From Williamsia sp. (GTDB lineage Bacteria > Bacteroidota > Bacteroidia > Chitinophagales > Chitinophagaceae): a stretch of DNA of 48,443 nucleotides. The notes beneath the pieces were generated by a model, which saw nothing but the letters and a program-made list of their open reading frames with translations, was not told the DNA's origin and made no database searches. A program made the translations under genes and the position numbers. The DNA lies in contig JADCRZ010000046.1 of assembly GCA_015069695.1 (NCBI GenBank), forward strand, positions 1 to 48,443, written 5' to 3'. Of this stretch, positions 8,968 through 16,412 are shown one piece after another; position 1 is the stretch's first letter; each line of letters opens with the position of its first letter.

Positions 8968-9588
8968 TTATCGTGTGAATATTTCGCTCACTTCTAAAAT
9001 AAATCCAGGTACAGCCCAGCTTTCCAGCTGGTCGCCGTCCGTGTACATCTTTCCGCCTTCAAACTTTCCCGCTTCTTTTTGTACGTATACAACCAGGTTT
9101 TGTTCGGCAGGATTTACAAGCCAGTACTCTTTTACACCGGCTTCTTCATACAACTCGAATTTTAACCGGACTTCCTTTCTTGAATTGCCGGGAGAGAGGA
9201 TTTCTACAACCAGGTCTGGTGCTCCACAACATCCTTTATCGTCTATTTTCGACAGATCGCATATAACACAGACATCAGGCTGGACCACGGTTGTTACTTC
9301 ATGATCTTTTTTCCTGTTTTGAACAGGCAGTCTTACATCCAATGGGGCAGGATACACCTGGCATTGAGTTCCCTTTAAGAACAAAAAGAGCTCACCTGAA
9401 ATTTTCATTGTTAGCTGCTGGTGTACAGGATTGGGCGCGGGGCTCATCTTAAAGATCTTGCCCCTGATCAGTTCCAGCCGCTCTTCATATTTCCAAATCA
9501 GGTAATCTGCATACGTATACGTCAGCGAATAATCCGGTTCTTCTACCTGGATATACGTCTCCTGCTCTTCGTCAAAAATGGTAAACAT
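8968..9588 (-). CDS. Uma2-family (DUF820) endonuclease-like protein
   Basis: This 206-residue protein has a Uma2/DUF820 fold related to the PD-(D/E)xK nucleases. Hallmarks are the entry segment YLIWKYEERLELIRGKIFKMSPAP (about 29-52, G then M-x-P), VVQPDVCVICD (101-111), and the signature block starting GAPDLVVEILSPGNSRKE (122-139) that continues to EYWLVNP. Asp105, Asp125 and Glu129 are plausible metal ligands, and a Lys in the RLKFELYEEAGV helix completes the set. Uma2 proteins are very abundant in Bacteroidota and cyanobacteria and have no settled role. It is unusual to find one wedged between two ligase genes with gaps of only 19 and 3 bases, which points to co-transcription. Whether it has a linked function is open. 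Confidence 0.88.
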   Translation of the reverse strand: MFTIFDEEQETYIQVEEPDYSLTYTYADYLIWKYEERLELIRGKIFKMSPAPNPVHQQLTMKISGELFLFLKGTQCQVYPAPLDVRLPVQNRKKDHEVTTVVQPDVCVICDLSKIDDKGCCGAPDLVVEILSPGNSRKEVRLKFELYEEAGVKEYWLVNPAEQNLVVYVQKEAGKFEGGKMYTDGDQLESWAVPGFILEVSEIFTR

Positions 9589-9607
9589 GGCTTGTGGGGT
9601 TGTGTAC

Positions 9608-10561
9608 TTAAATCAACGGCTGGCCGGAAGCGCTCCGCTTGATATACTTTCCCCAGGTCAGGTTGTCCTTGTCCTTTTCATACTGCGTTGCCTTTTCGAT
9701 GGCGAAATTGGCAGCTGTTTCTACAACCCAGTCAAAGTTTTTTTGTCCCACGCTTTTGATCTCGGCGTCCGGCGCGGGATTGCAAAAGTCGATGGCATAA
9801 GGAACCCCGTCGCGCAATGCCAGCTCTACAGTGTTAAAATCATAACCCAGGTATTCATTGATGCGCAGGACGATGTCTGTCATCAGCTGGGTCTTTTCTT
9901 CCGTAGGAGTGAAGCCTGCTTCATAGCGCAGGTGGTGCGGGTTGCGCGGCTCATACGGCATGATGTGAACGTGCTTGCCGCCAATACAATAGCAGCGGTA
10001 GTATTCTTCAAAAATAATTTCTTCCTGCAGCAGCATCACCAGCTCACCGGTTTCTGCATGCTTGTTAAAAAAATCATCGGCATCGCTGACCCGGTACACA
10101 TTTTTCCAGCCTCCGCCGGCAAACGGTTTCATATAAGCCGGAAAACCAACGTAATTAAAAATCGCTTCCCAGTCTAACGGGTAGGCCAGATTGCTGAATG
10201 ATTGATCGGAAGTATCTGCCGGCAGATCCCGGGAGGGCAGGATCACCGTTTTAGGAACAGGTACATTGATCTTTGTGGCCAGACAGTTGTTGAAAAATTT
10301 TTCATCCGCACTCCACCAGAACGGGTTGTTGATCACGGCCGTACCTGTTAAAGCTGCGTTTTTCAGGTAAGCCCGGTAAAAAGGAACATCCTGCGAGATG
10401 CGGTCTATTATAACGGCATATTCTGTGGGCTCACCCTGCATGATCTTGTCGATGCGTACTGGTTCTGCAACAATTCCCTCAATGCCCTTGCTGTTTACCC
10501 TGTCTACAAATGCCATCGGAAAACTTCTTTCCTGCCCGAAGAGAATGCCAATTTTTTTCAT
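9608..10561 (-). CDS. ATP-grasp family ligase
   Basis: This is a 317-residue ATP-grasp enzyme that would activate a carboxylate as an acyl phosphate and couple it to an amine or similar nucleophile. The fold is visible as an N-terminal Rossmann-like segment (KKIGILFGQE), then YMKPFAGGGWKNVYRV (143-158) with the ATP-binding Lys and glycine-rich turn. LQEEI (178-182) follows, then the C-terminal metal site VELALRDG...YAIDFCNPAPD (245-265) with Glu246, Asp258 and Asn261. I chose ATG 10561: the frame remains open 31 codons further, but MKKIGILF is a natural start and the extension is not protein-like. It is the first gene of the ATP-grasp/Uma2/YbdK operon and is divergent from the esterase gene. 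Specificity is unknown. Confidence 0.88.
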   Translation of the reverse strand: MKKIGILFGQERSFPMAFVDRVNSKGIEGIVAEPVRIDKIMQGEPTEYAVIIDRISQDVPFYRAYLKNAALTGTAVINNPFWWSADEKFFNNCLATKINVPVPKTVILPSRDLPADTSDQSFSNLAYPLDWEAIFNYVGFPAYMKPFAGGGWKNVYRVSDADDFFNKHAETGELVMLLQEEIIFEEYYRCYCIGGKHVHIMPYEPRNPHHLRYEAGFTPTEEKTQLMTDIVLRINEYLGYDFNTVELALRDGVPYAIDFCNPAPDAEIKSVGQKNFDWVVETAANFAIEKATQYEKDKDNLTWGKYIKRSASGQPLI

Positions 10562-10673
10562 ATTGTTGTTTTTTGGTAATAGATAAATAAGGTTGGTTAT
10601 AAGGGGGGACCACCTGTATAAAGGACCTGGAACAGACAATTCCACTTGCATCAAGCCATTTTACAGGTAAAAC

Positions 10674-10681
10674 CAAATTTA
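10674..10681 (-). promoter_or_regulatory. Candidate -7 element for the ATP-grasp operon
   Basis: On the minus strand the bases read TAAATTTG, an exact TAnnTTTG match, about 113 nt before the ATP-grasp start. No good TTTG -33 element lies at the right distance, so this is tentative. The rest of the 205-base divergent region shows no convincing plus-strand promoter. Confidence 0.3.
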
Positions 10682-10766
10682 ATTTTTAAATCAACAATAA
10701 AAAAAATTCTTCTCTCCGGCTTGCATGTATCTTGCTGATATATAAATCAGTTTAACCTATGCGATC

Positions 10767-11588
10767 ATGCGAACGGAAAAAAAAGGTGCTGTCAGGCTGG
10801 AAACCGGAGTGATTGAATCTGAATTGCTGCACCGCCGCGTCAGGGTCGACTACTTTCTTCCGCCTTCTTTGCGCAAATCTTCTTCTCCCACCCTGTTGCT
10901 CATCAACGACGGACAAGACATGGAGCAGCTGGGGCTGCAAGCCATGCTGGAACAACTCTACCAAGACAAAGCTGTGTCTCCCTTATTTTGCGTAGGTATC
11001 CATGCCGGTGATCGCATGATGGAATATGGTACCGCACATGCGGCCGATTACCAGGGGCGGGGCAATAAGGCCGGGCTGTATGCGAAATTTATTTTTAAAG
11101 AATTGCTGGCTGCTATCCACCAGGCTTATCCCCACATCACATTCCGGGAAAAAGCCATCGCCGGTTTTTCGATGGGCGGCTTGAGCGCGTTGGATATAGC
11201 CTGGAACCATTCAACCCAGTTCTCAAGGGTCGGTGTATTCAGCGGATCATTGTGGTGGAGGGTCCGCGGGCTGGAAGAAGGATATGAGGAAGACCGCGAC
11301 CGCATCATGCATGCACAGGTGCGCTTTGAAAAGCACAAGCCAAAACTAAAATTCTTCTTTGAAGCAGGCACATTGGATGAAACCATGGACCGCAACAAAA
11401 ATGGCATCATCGATGCCATCGACGATACCATTACCCTGATTGATGAACTCGTTAAAAAGGGTTATCATCCTAAAAAAGACATCCGCTACCTGGAGCTGGA
11501 GGGTGGCCGGCATGATATAGCTACCTGGGCCAAAGCCATGCCTGAGTTCCTGAAATGGGGATGGGGTAAGATGAAAAGGCCTTTGTAA
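10767..11588 (+). CDS. Alpha/beta-hydrolase esterase (putative esterase D/Fes type) with an EF-hand-like loop
   Basis: This 273-residue serine hydrolase belongs to the putative-esterase (esterase D/enterochelin-esterase-like) group. The nucleophile elbow is GFSMGG (133-138, Ser135). INDGQDME (46-53) is the oxyanion-side strand, the likely acid is in FFEAGTLDE (197-205) and the likely His is in GGRHD (His249). An unusual insertion DRNKNGIIDAID (208-219) fits the calcium EF-hand/dockerin loop pattern. There is no signal peptide, so it is probably cytoplasmic. It is transcribed divergently from the ATP-grasp/Uma2/YbdK operon, which suggests it may hydrolyse or transfer an acyl or peptidyl product of that locus (inference). 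It ends before two hairpins at 11595-11692. Confidence 0.85.
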   Translation: MRTEKKGAVRLETGVIESELLHRRVRVDYFLPPSLRKSSSPTLLLINDGQDMEQLGLQAMLEQLYQDKAVSPLFCVGIHAGDRMMEYGTAHAADYQGRGNKAGLYAKFIFKELLAAIHQAYPHITFREKAIAGFSMGGLSALDIAWNHSTQFSRVGVFSGSLWWRVRGLEEGYEEDRDRIMHAQVRFEKHKPKLKFFFEAGTLDETMDRNKNGIIDAIDDTITLIDELVKKGYHPKKDIRYLELEGGRHDIATWAKAMPEFLKWGWGKMKRPL

Positions 11589-11594
11589 TCAGCC

Positions 11595-11617
11595 CTATGC
11601 CAGCTTGTATGGCATAG
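11595..11617 (+). other. Small hairpin after the esterase gene
   Basis: CTATGCCA (11595-11602) pairs perfectly with TGGCATAG (11610-11617) around a 7-nt loop, 6 bases past the esterase stop. No T-run follows directly. It may act as a 3'-end stabiliser ahead of the real terminator. Confidence 0.45.
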
Positions 11618-11651
11618 ATCTTAATAAAAATCGAAAACTGGCTAAAAATAG

Positions 11652-11692
11652 AAAGGGGTTGAGAAAAGTTTATCACTTCTCTCAACCCCTTT
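11652..11692. terminator. Bidirectional terminator between the esterase and TonB receptor genes
   Basis: A perfect 13-bp stem joins AAAGGGGTTGAGA (11652-11664) to TCTCAACCCCTTT (11680-11692) around a 15-nt loop. T-rich sequence follows on the plus strand (TTTT) and on the minus strand (TTTCTATTTTTAG). It lies between two convergent genes. Confidence 0.8.
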
Positions 11693-11711
11693 TATGTTCT
11701 TTCCGGTGTTC

Positions 11712-14700
11712 TTAGTTGAACGAGTACCTTACGCCAAACTGTCCCTGGAAACGGGAAGCGAATGTAAGGGTCCACGGAGCTTGTCCGGGAGTAAAGTTAT
11801 AACCCTTGCCGATAAACGCGCCACTGGTTCTGTTGATGGTCGTGAGCAGGTTATAAGCCTGGTTCGTAACACTGTACTGACGGCCCCAGTTCTTGTTCAG
11901 CAGGTTGGTGAAGTTGAACACATCGAAGGTAAATTCCAGCGTGTGCTTGTTTTCACCCCTTGTGATAAAGAAATCCTGGGCGAGGCGCATGTCAACCACG
12001 TGTTCCCAGGGGTTGCTGCTGCCATTTCTTTCTGTGTACTGTCCTCTTCTTTTGCTCAGGTATTTGTTGCTGTTGATATAAGATTCAAAGGCAGCTGACT
12101 GCTGGGCGGCTGTAAAGCGCACGGTGTTGTCGGCATTCAGGTAGTCAACAAACTTGATCTCGCTGGGGTTCCTGGGAACATACACCAGGTCGTTTCCAAA
12201 GCGGTTGTCGCTGTTCAGGTCGCCGTTCACTACGTACGTGATCCTTGCGCCGGAATTGCCTGAGTAGAAGAAGGAAAGCGTTGTACGCATGAATTTGGTG
12301 TAATTCAGGTTATACGACACTACGCCGATGATGCGGTGTGTAAGGGCGTAGTTGGTTGTAGCCAGGGGCGGATTGTTGGGATCGCCTACCACCTGTACAA
12401 ATTCCCAGTTCGACAGGGCAGTGGAGCTGGCGCCGCTGTTTACTTCTGTTGCATCATTGTGGTTATAAGCCAGCATTGCATAACCGTGTTTCCATGTTTT
12501 GCTCAGCTGTACAGAAACGTTGTAGCTATAGCCTTTGTTGGTATTGGAGATCAGGATGGCATTGGTGATGTTCGGATTGATTCTTCTTCCGTTTGTAGAC
12601 GTAGCATAAGCGATGCGTTTGTCGAAGCCATTGTTATAAGCCGGATCAACAACGCCTACCGGTGCTGTAAGGTTTACATCTTTGTAGAGGATGTTGTTGA
12701 TGGTTTTTGAGTAGATGCCTTCAACGGTTACGTTGATGCCGCCGGGCAGCTTGGCATCAGCAGCCAGGTTAAAGCGGGCCACCTGCGGAAATTTGAATTT
12801 CTTGTCGATGATGTCTGCTTCAAATGTTCTGCCGGCTGTTCCGAGTGTACCTTGTTTGGCCGGGTCTGGTTCAAATCCTTTGCCGTTATTTACTTCGTTG
12901 GCGGGCGTAGCTGTATTGTCTGAAACGCTGATGGTATTCAGCAGCACACCTGTATTGGAGAACTGGTTAGAGATCCACACAAACGGTACGCGGCCTGTGA
13001 ATATACCGGCTCCTCCTCTTACAACAAGGCTCTGGTTGCCGATCACATCATAGTTAAAGCCCACCCTGGGTGACCAAAGCGGTTGCTTGTTGGGGATAAA
13101 GGCCGTATTATAAGCTCCTTTAAAGGTAGAGTCAACGATCTTGTTATAAGTAGGCTGGTCGTTGATCATGGGCACATCCAACCTCAGGCCGGCTGTAAGG
13201 CGGAACTGCTTGTTGAGCTGGATCTCATCCTGTACATAAAAGCCAAGCTGGGCAGCAGAGAATTTAGCTGCCGGGCGGGGATCACCCGCAACATTTGAAT
13301 AGGTAACATCCAGCTGGCGCGGGTTGTTGTTGTAAAAATCAGTCAGGCTGTTAAAGCGCCATCTTCCGTTCAGGTTGTTGATAAACAGGTTTCTGAAGCT
13401 GAAGAACTCATTGTGTGTACCAATGGTAAATGTTTGTTTGCCTTTGAAGATCTTGAAGTTGTCGGTGATCTCTGTGATGTCCTGGTCGAGTTCATTGGCC
13501 ACCGAGCTTCTTTCAGAACCTAACTGAACAGTACCTGAACCTTTGGTGATTTCAATTGAAGGGAAGAGACTGCCATAAGTTGTGCGGTAATCACGGATCC
13601 TTTGCAAACTGAAGATCAGGTCGTTCGACATGGTATTGCTAAAGCGGCTCCGCAGCTCTGCTACCGTTGTGTTTTGTTTGTTGTTGAAGCGGTAGGTGTT
13701 GTTGCCATACCGGAACAGGGTACCGGTTCTGGAGATATTGTCATCAAACGCCTTGATGTAGTTGTGGCGAACAGTAAGCCGGTGCTTGTCGTTGATGTTC
13801 CAGTCGATGCGGCCGAACAGCTTGTTGCTTTGTGTTTCAGCATTGAATGCAGAGAACGTGCCCGGATCGTAATTGTATGTTTTCTTCATGAAATCGGTCA
13901 GGGTCTGGGCTTCAGCTACCGTGAGCACAGCGCCCGGGTCTCCGGCGTTGTTGATGGTAGGGGCCGTTCTTCTGCCCAGTTCACCATTCACAAAAAAGAA
14001 CAGCTTGTTCTTGATGATCGGACCACCAAGACGCAGGCCGTACTGCTTGTCGGAGAAATCAGCTGTTTTAAGCCGGGTGAGCGGGTCTTTTCCGATCGTA
14101 TTCTGGTTGCGGACAAAATAGTAAGCCGATCCGTCCAGTTTGTTGGTTCCGGAACGCGTTACGGCATTTACGCCGCCACCGGTAAAGTTTCCGTATGTGA
14201 TGTCGTAAGGTGCCAGTACCACCTGGATTTCCTGGATCGCATCGAGGGAAATGGCCTGGGTATTGGCCTGGCCACCGGGCGTACCGGAGTTCGCCAGTCC
14301 AAACACATCGTTGTTCACTGCACCATCAATGGTAATATTATTATACCGGTTGTTGGAGCCTCCAAAAGAAGTACCGCCACCGGTCTGGGGGGCAGCTTGG
14401 GGGGTTAAGCGGGTAAAGTCGGAGATGCTGCGCGACAGGGTAGGCAGGGTAGCAAGCTGCTGCCGGCCGATATTGGTGGAAGCACCTGTTTTCTTTTTGG
14501 CTGTAGAGCTACCTGTTACCACTACATTTTCCAGGGTCGTGGAGTTGTTGGTGCCCAAAGAAAGATCCACGCGGGTGTTTTCACCCAGGGCCAGGTACAC
14601 GCTGTCCTGTGTAATGGTCTGATAGCCAACATACGATACTTCGATGCGGTAAGGGCCGCCAGGTATCATGTTAACGATGTTGAACACCCCTTGTTTAAGG

Positions 14701-14879
14701 GAAACGGTGCTGAAAACAGTACCGGTAGGCAGGTGGGTCGCTTTGATCGTAGCGCCTGCTAGGGCCTCGTTGGCCGTTTTTACTGTCCCTGTAATGTTAC
14801 TGTTTGTTACCTGTGAATAGGAAAAAAACGATAACAAAAGGACAGAAAGAGTAATAAAACCTCTAATCATCACTTTCAT
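11712..14879 (-). CDS. Oar-like TonB-dependent outer-membrane receptor
   Basis: This 1055-residue outer-membrane protein has a signal peptide ending FFSYSQ (about 22) and a carboxypeptidase-regulatory-like domain starting ITGTVKTANEALAGATIKA (29-47). A plug domain contains ENVVVTGS, a segment RYNNITIDGAVNNDVFG, and the 'GGVNAVTRSGTNKLDGSAYYF' type element of Oar proteins (G-G-G-V-N-A-V-T-R-S-G-T-N). A long barrel follows, ending in FGVRYSFN. Oar (first described in Myxococcus) and its relatives are TonB-dependent transporters, some of which move proteins across the outer membrane. No SusD partner is present, in line with the Oar class. It is a single gene that converges on the esterase gene. 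A second ATG three codons in (14870) is also possible. The substrate is unknown. Confidence 0.9.
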   Translation of the reverse strand: MKVMIRGFITLSVLLLSFFSYSQVTNSNITGTVKTANEALAGATIKATHLPTGTVFSTVSLKQGVFNIVNMIPGGPYRIEVSYVGYQTITQDSVYLALGENTRVDLSLGTNNSTTLENVVVTGSSTAKKKTGASTNIGRQQLATLPTLSRSISDFTRLTPQAAPQTGGGTSFGGSNNRYNNITIDGAVNNDVFGLANSGTPGGQANTQAISLDAIQEIQVVLAPYDITYGNFTGGGVNAVTRSGTNKLDGSAYYFVRNQNTIGKDPLTRLKTADFSDKQYGLRLGGPIIKNKLFFFVNGELGRRTAPTINNAGDPGAVLTVAEAQTLTDFMKKTYNYDPGTFSAFNAETQSNKLFGRIDWNINDKHRLTVRHNYIKAFDDNISRTGTLFRYGNNTYRFNNKQNTTVAELRSRFSNTMSNDLIFSLQRIRDYRTTYGSLFPSIEITKGSGTVQLGSERSSVANELDQDITEITDNFKIFKGKQTFTIGTHNEFFSFRNLFINNLNGRWRFNSLTDFYNNNPRQLDVTYSNVAGDPRPAAKFSAAQLGFYVQDEIQLNKQFRLTAGLRLDVPMINDQPTYNKIVDSTFKGAYNTAFIPNKQPLWSPRVGFNYDVIGNQSLVVRGGAGIFTGRVPFVWISNQFSNTGVLLNTISVSDNTATPANEVNNGKGFEPDPAKQGTLGTAGRTFEADIIDKKFKFPQVARFNLAADAKLPGGINVTVEGIYSKTINNILYKDVNLTAPVGVVDPAYNNGFDKRIAYATSTNGRRINPNITNAILISNTNKGYSYNVSVQLSKTWKHGYAMLAYNHNDATEVNSGASSTALSNWEFVQVVGDPNNPPLATTNYALTHRIIGVVSYNLNYTKFMRTTLSFFYSGNSGARITYVVNGDLNSDNRFGNDLVYVPRNPSEIKFVDYLNADNTVRFTAAQQSAAFESYINSNKYLSKRRGQYTERNGSSNPWEHVVDMRLAQDFFITRGENKHTLEFTFDVFNFTNLLNKNWGRQYSVTNQAYNLLTTINRTSGAFIGKGYNFTPGQAPWTLTFASRFQGQFGVRYSFN

Positions 14880-15063
14880 GTTAATTTTTTTACGCGTGCA
14901 AATAAAATAAATAATTCAGGATTTGTATAGTTTCTCCATTAACATTTTGTTAGGCAACAAGCCAGGCCTGATTGCTGCTTGGACCCGGGGAAAGAGCTGG
15001 CAAACCAAGAATAAAACTTAACTTCCCTGTAATTGTTACTTTTACAATTAAATTCTACAATAC

Positions 15064-16263
15064 ATGCTAGATACAATAGAAACTGCCATTCAGGCCATTA
15101 AACAAGGCAAGATGGTGATAGCAGTGGACGACGAAGACCGGGAGAATGAAGGAGATTTTATTGCCGCAGCCCGCAACGTAACGCCGGAAATCGTAAACTT
15201 TATGACCATCCACGGCCGCGGACTGATTTGCGTACCCCTGGTGGAAGAACGCTGCAATGAGCTGCAGCTCAGCATGATGGTCAACAAAAACACGGCCCTC
15301 CACGAAACTGCCTTTACCGTCTCGGTAGACCTGCTGGGGCACGGATGCACCACCGGTATTTCGGCCAGCGACCGCGCCAAAACGATCCAGGCCCTGATTG
15401 ATCCGGCTACCACTCCTGATGACCTGGGCCGGCCCGGACATATTTTCCCCCTCAAAGCAAAAAGCGGTGGTGTACTCCGTCGCATCGGTCATACCGAAGC
15501 CGCCATCGATCTGGCCCGGCTGGCAGGTTTTGAACCGGCCGGCGTACTGGTTGAGATCATGAACGAAGACGGCTCCATGGCCCGTCTGCCCGAACTGATG
15601 AAGATCGCCCGGAAGTTTGATTTCCCCATCATCTCTATCAAAGACCTGATTGAGTACCGCCTGAAAACCGATACCCTGATAGAAGAAATCGTGCGTGTCG
15701 ACATGCCGACAAAATACGGTCACTTCAAATTGATCTCGTTCCGGGAAAAAAATACCAACAACGAACACCTGGCCCTGATAAAAGGTGAATTTGAAAAGGA
15801 TGAACCCGTACTTACAAGGGTCCATTCATCCTGCTTCACCGGCGACATCCTCGGTTCTCTCCGCTGCGACTGCGGTGAGCAACTGCACAAAGCCATGATG
15901 ATGGTAGAGGAAGAAGGAAAAGGCGTGATCCTGTACATGAACCAGGAGGGAAGGGGCATCGGGCTGGTAAACAAGCTCAAGGCCTACCGTCTCCAGGAAG
16001 AAGGCATGGACACGGTGGAAGCCAACCTGCACCTGGGCTTCCCCATGGACAAAAGAGATTATGGCGTAGGCGCACAAATACTGCGCTACCTGGGCATCAC
16101 CAAACTACGCCTCATCAGCAACAACCCGAAAAAAAGGGCCGGCCTCGCAGGCTACGGCATCGAGATCGTAGAAACAGTACCCGTAGAAGTTGCCTCCAAC
16201 CCCTACAACGAAAATTATCTAAAGACCAAGCGTGATAAACTGGGACATGAGATTATGAAGTAA
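15064..16263 (+). CDS. ribBA: Bifunctional 3,4-dihydroxy-2-butanone-4-phosphate synthase / GTP cyclohydrolase II
   Basis: This enzyme starts both branches of riboflavin synthesis: the N-terminal half turns ribulose 5-phosphate into 3,4-dihydroxy-2-butanone 4-phosphate, and the C-terminal half opens GTP. The RibB half (1 to about 205) shows [11 protein letters not shown] (22-32), [10 protein letters not shown] (50-59), [10 protein letters not shown] (80-89) and [12 protein letters not shown] (142-153). The RibA half has the zinc cysteines Cys257, Cys268 and Cys270 in SSCFTGD...RCDCGEQ, plus NQEGRGIGL (293-301) and [10 protein letters not shown] (331-340). The length of 399 is normal for RibBA, and both halves appear intact. 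It stands alone on the plus strand with about 184 bases upstream. No FMN riboswitch fold was recognised there. A near-consensus TACTTTTA lies close to the start, but without a clear -33. Confidence 0.97.
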   Translation: MLDTIETAIQAIKQGKMVIAVDDEDRENEGDFIAAARNVTPEIVNFMTIHGRGLICVPLVEERCNELQLSMMVNKNTALHETAFTVSVDLLGHGCTTGISASDRAKTIQALIDPATTPDDLGRPGHIFPLKAKSGGVLRRIGHTEAAIDLARLAGFEPAGVLVEIMNEDGSMARLPELMKIARKFDFPIISIKDLIEYRLKTDTLIEEIVRVDMPTKYGHFKLISFREKNTNNEHLALIKGEFEKDEPVLTRVHSSCFTGDILGSLRCDCGEQLHKAMMMVEEEGKGVILYMNQEGRGIGLVNKLKAYRLQEEGMDTVEANLHLGFPMDKRDYGVGAQILRYLGITKLRLISNNPKKRAGLAGYGIEIVETVPVEVASNPYNENYLKTKRDKLGHEIMK

Positions 16264-16271
16264 CTTGTCTG

Positions 16272-16412
16272 AACCTTGATTTACAGGATTTTTGGGAGAG
16301 GATTGGAGTGATTATATTCCGGAAGACTGCACTGAAGCGGGGCTGATGCTGGTGCCATTTTCCGAAGTATCATCACTTCAATCCTCTCCCAAAAATCCTG
16401 TAAATCAAGGTT
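16272..16412. repeat. 141-bp imperfect palindrome covering the tamB-like stop codon
   Basis: The outer arms 16272-16312 and 16372-16412 are reverse complements over 41 bases with one mismatch that is a G-T pair. The similarity continues inward for roughly another 19 bases (about 14 of 19 matching), leaving only a short central loop. The right arm contains the last bases of the TamB-like gene including its TGA. It lies between convergent ribBA and the TamB-like gene and could fold in either transcript. There is no T-run after it, so it is not a standard terminator. The size and perfection suggest a mobile palindromic repeat. Confidence 0.85.

Noticed and set aside
13602-14408. A 268-codon plus-strand frame opposite the TonB receptor
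   Set aside because: Antisense shadow of the plug and early barrel of a clear Oar-like receptor; the protein is not motif-bearing.
14880-15063. FMN riboswitch ahead of ribBA
   Set aside because: The 184-base leader is AT-rich and lacks the conserved FMN-element (RFN) segments I would expect to recognise.
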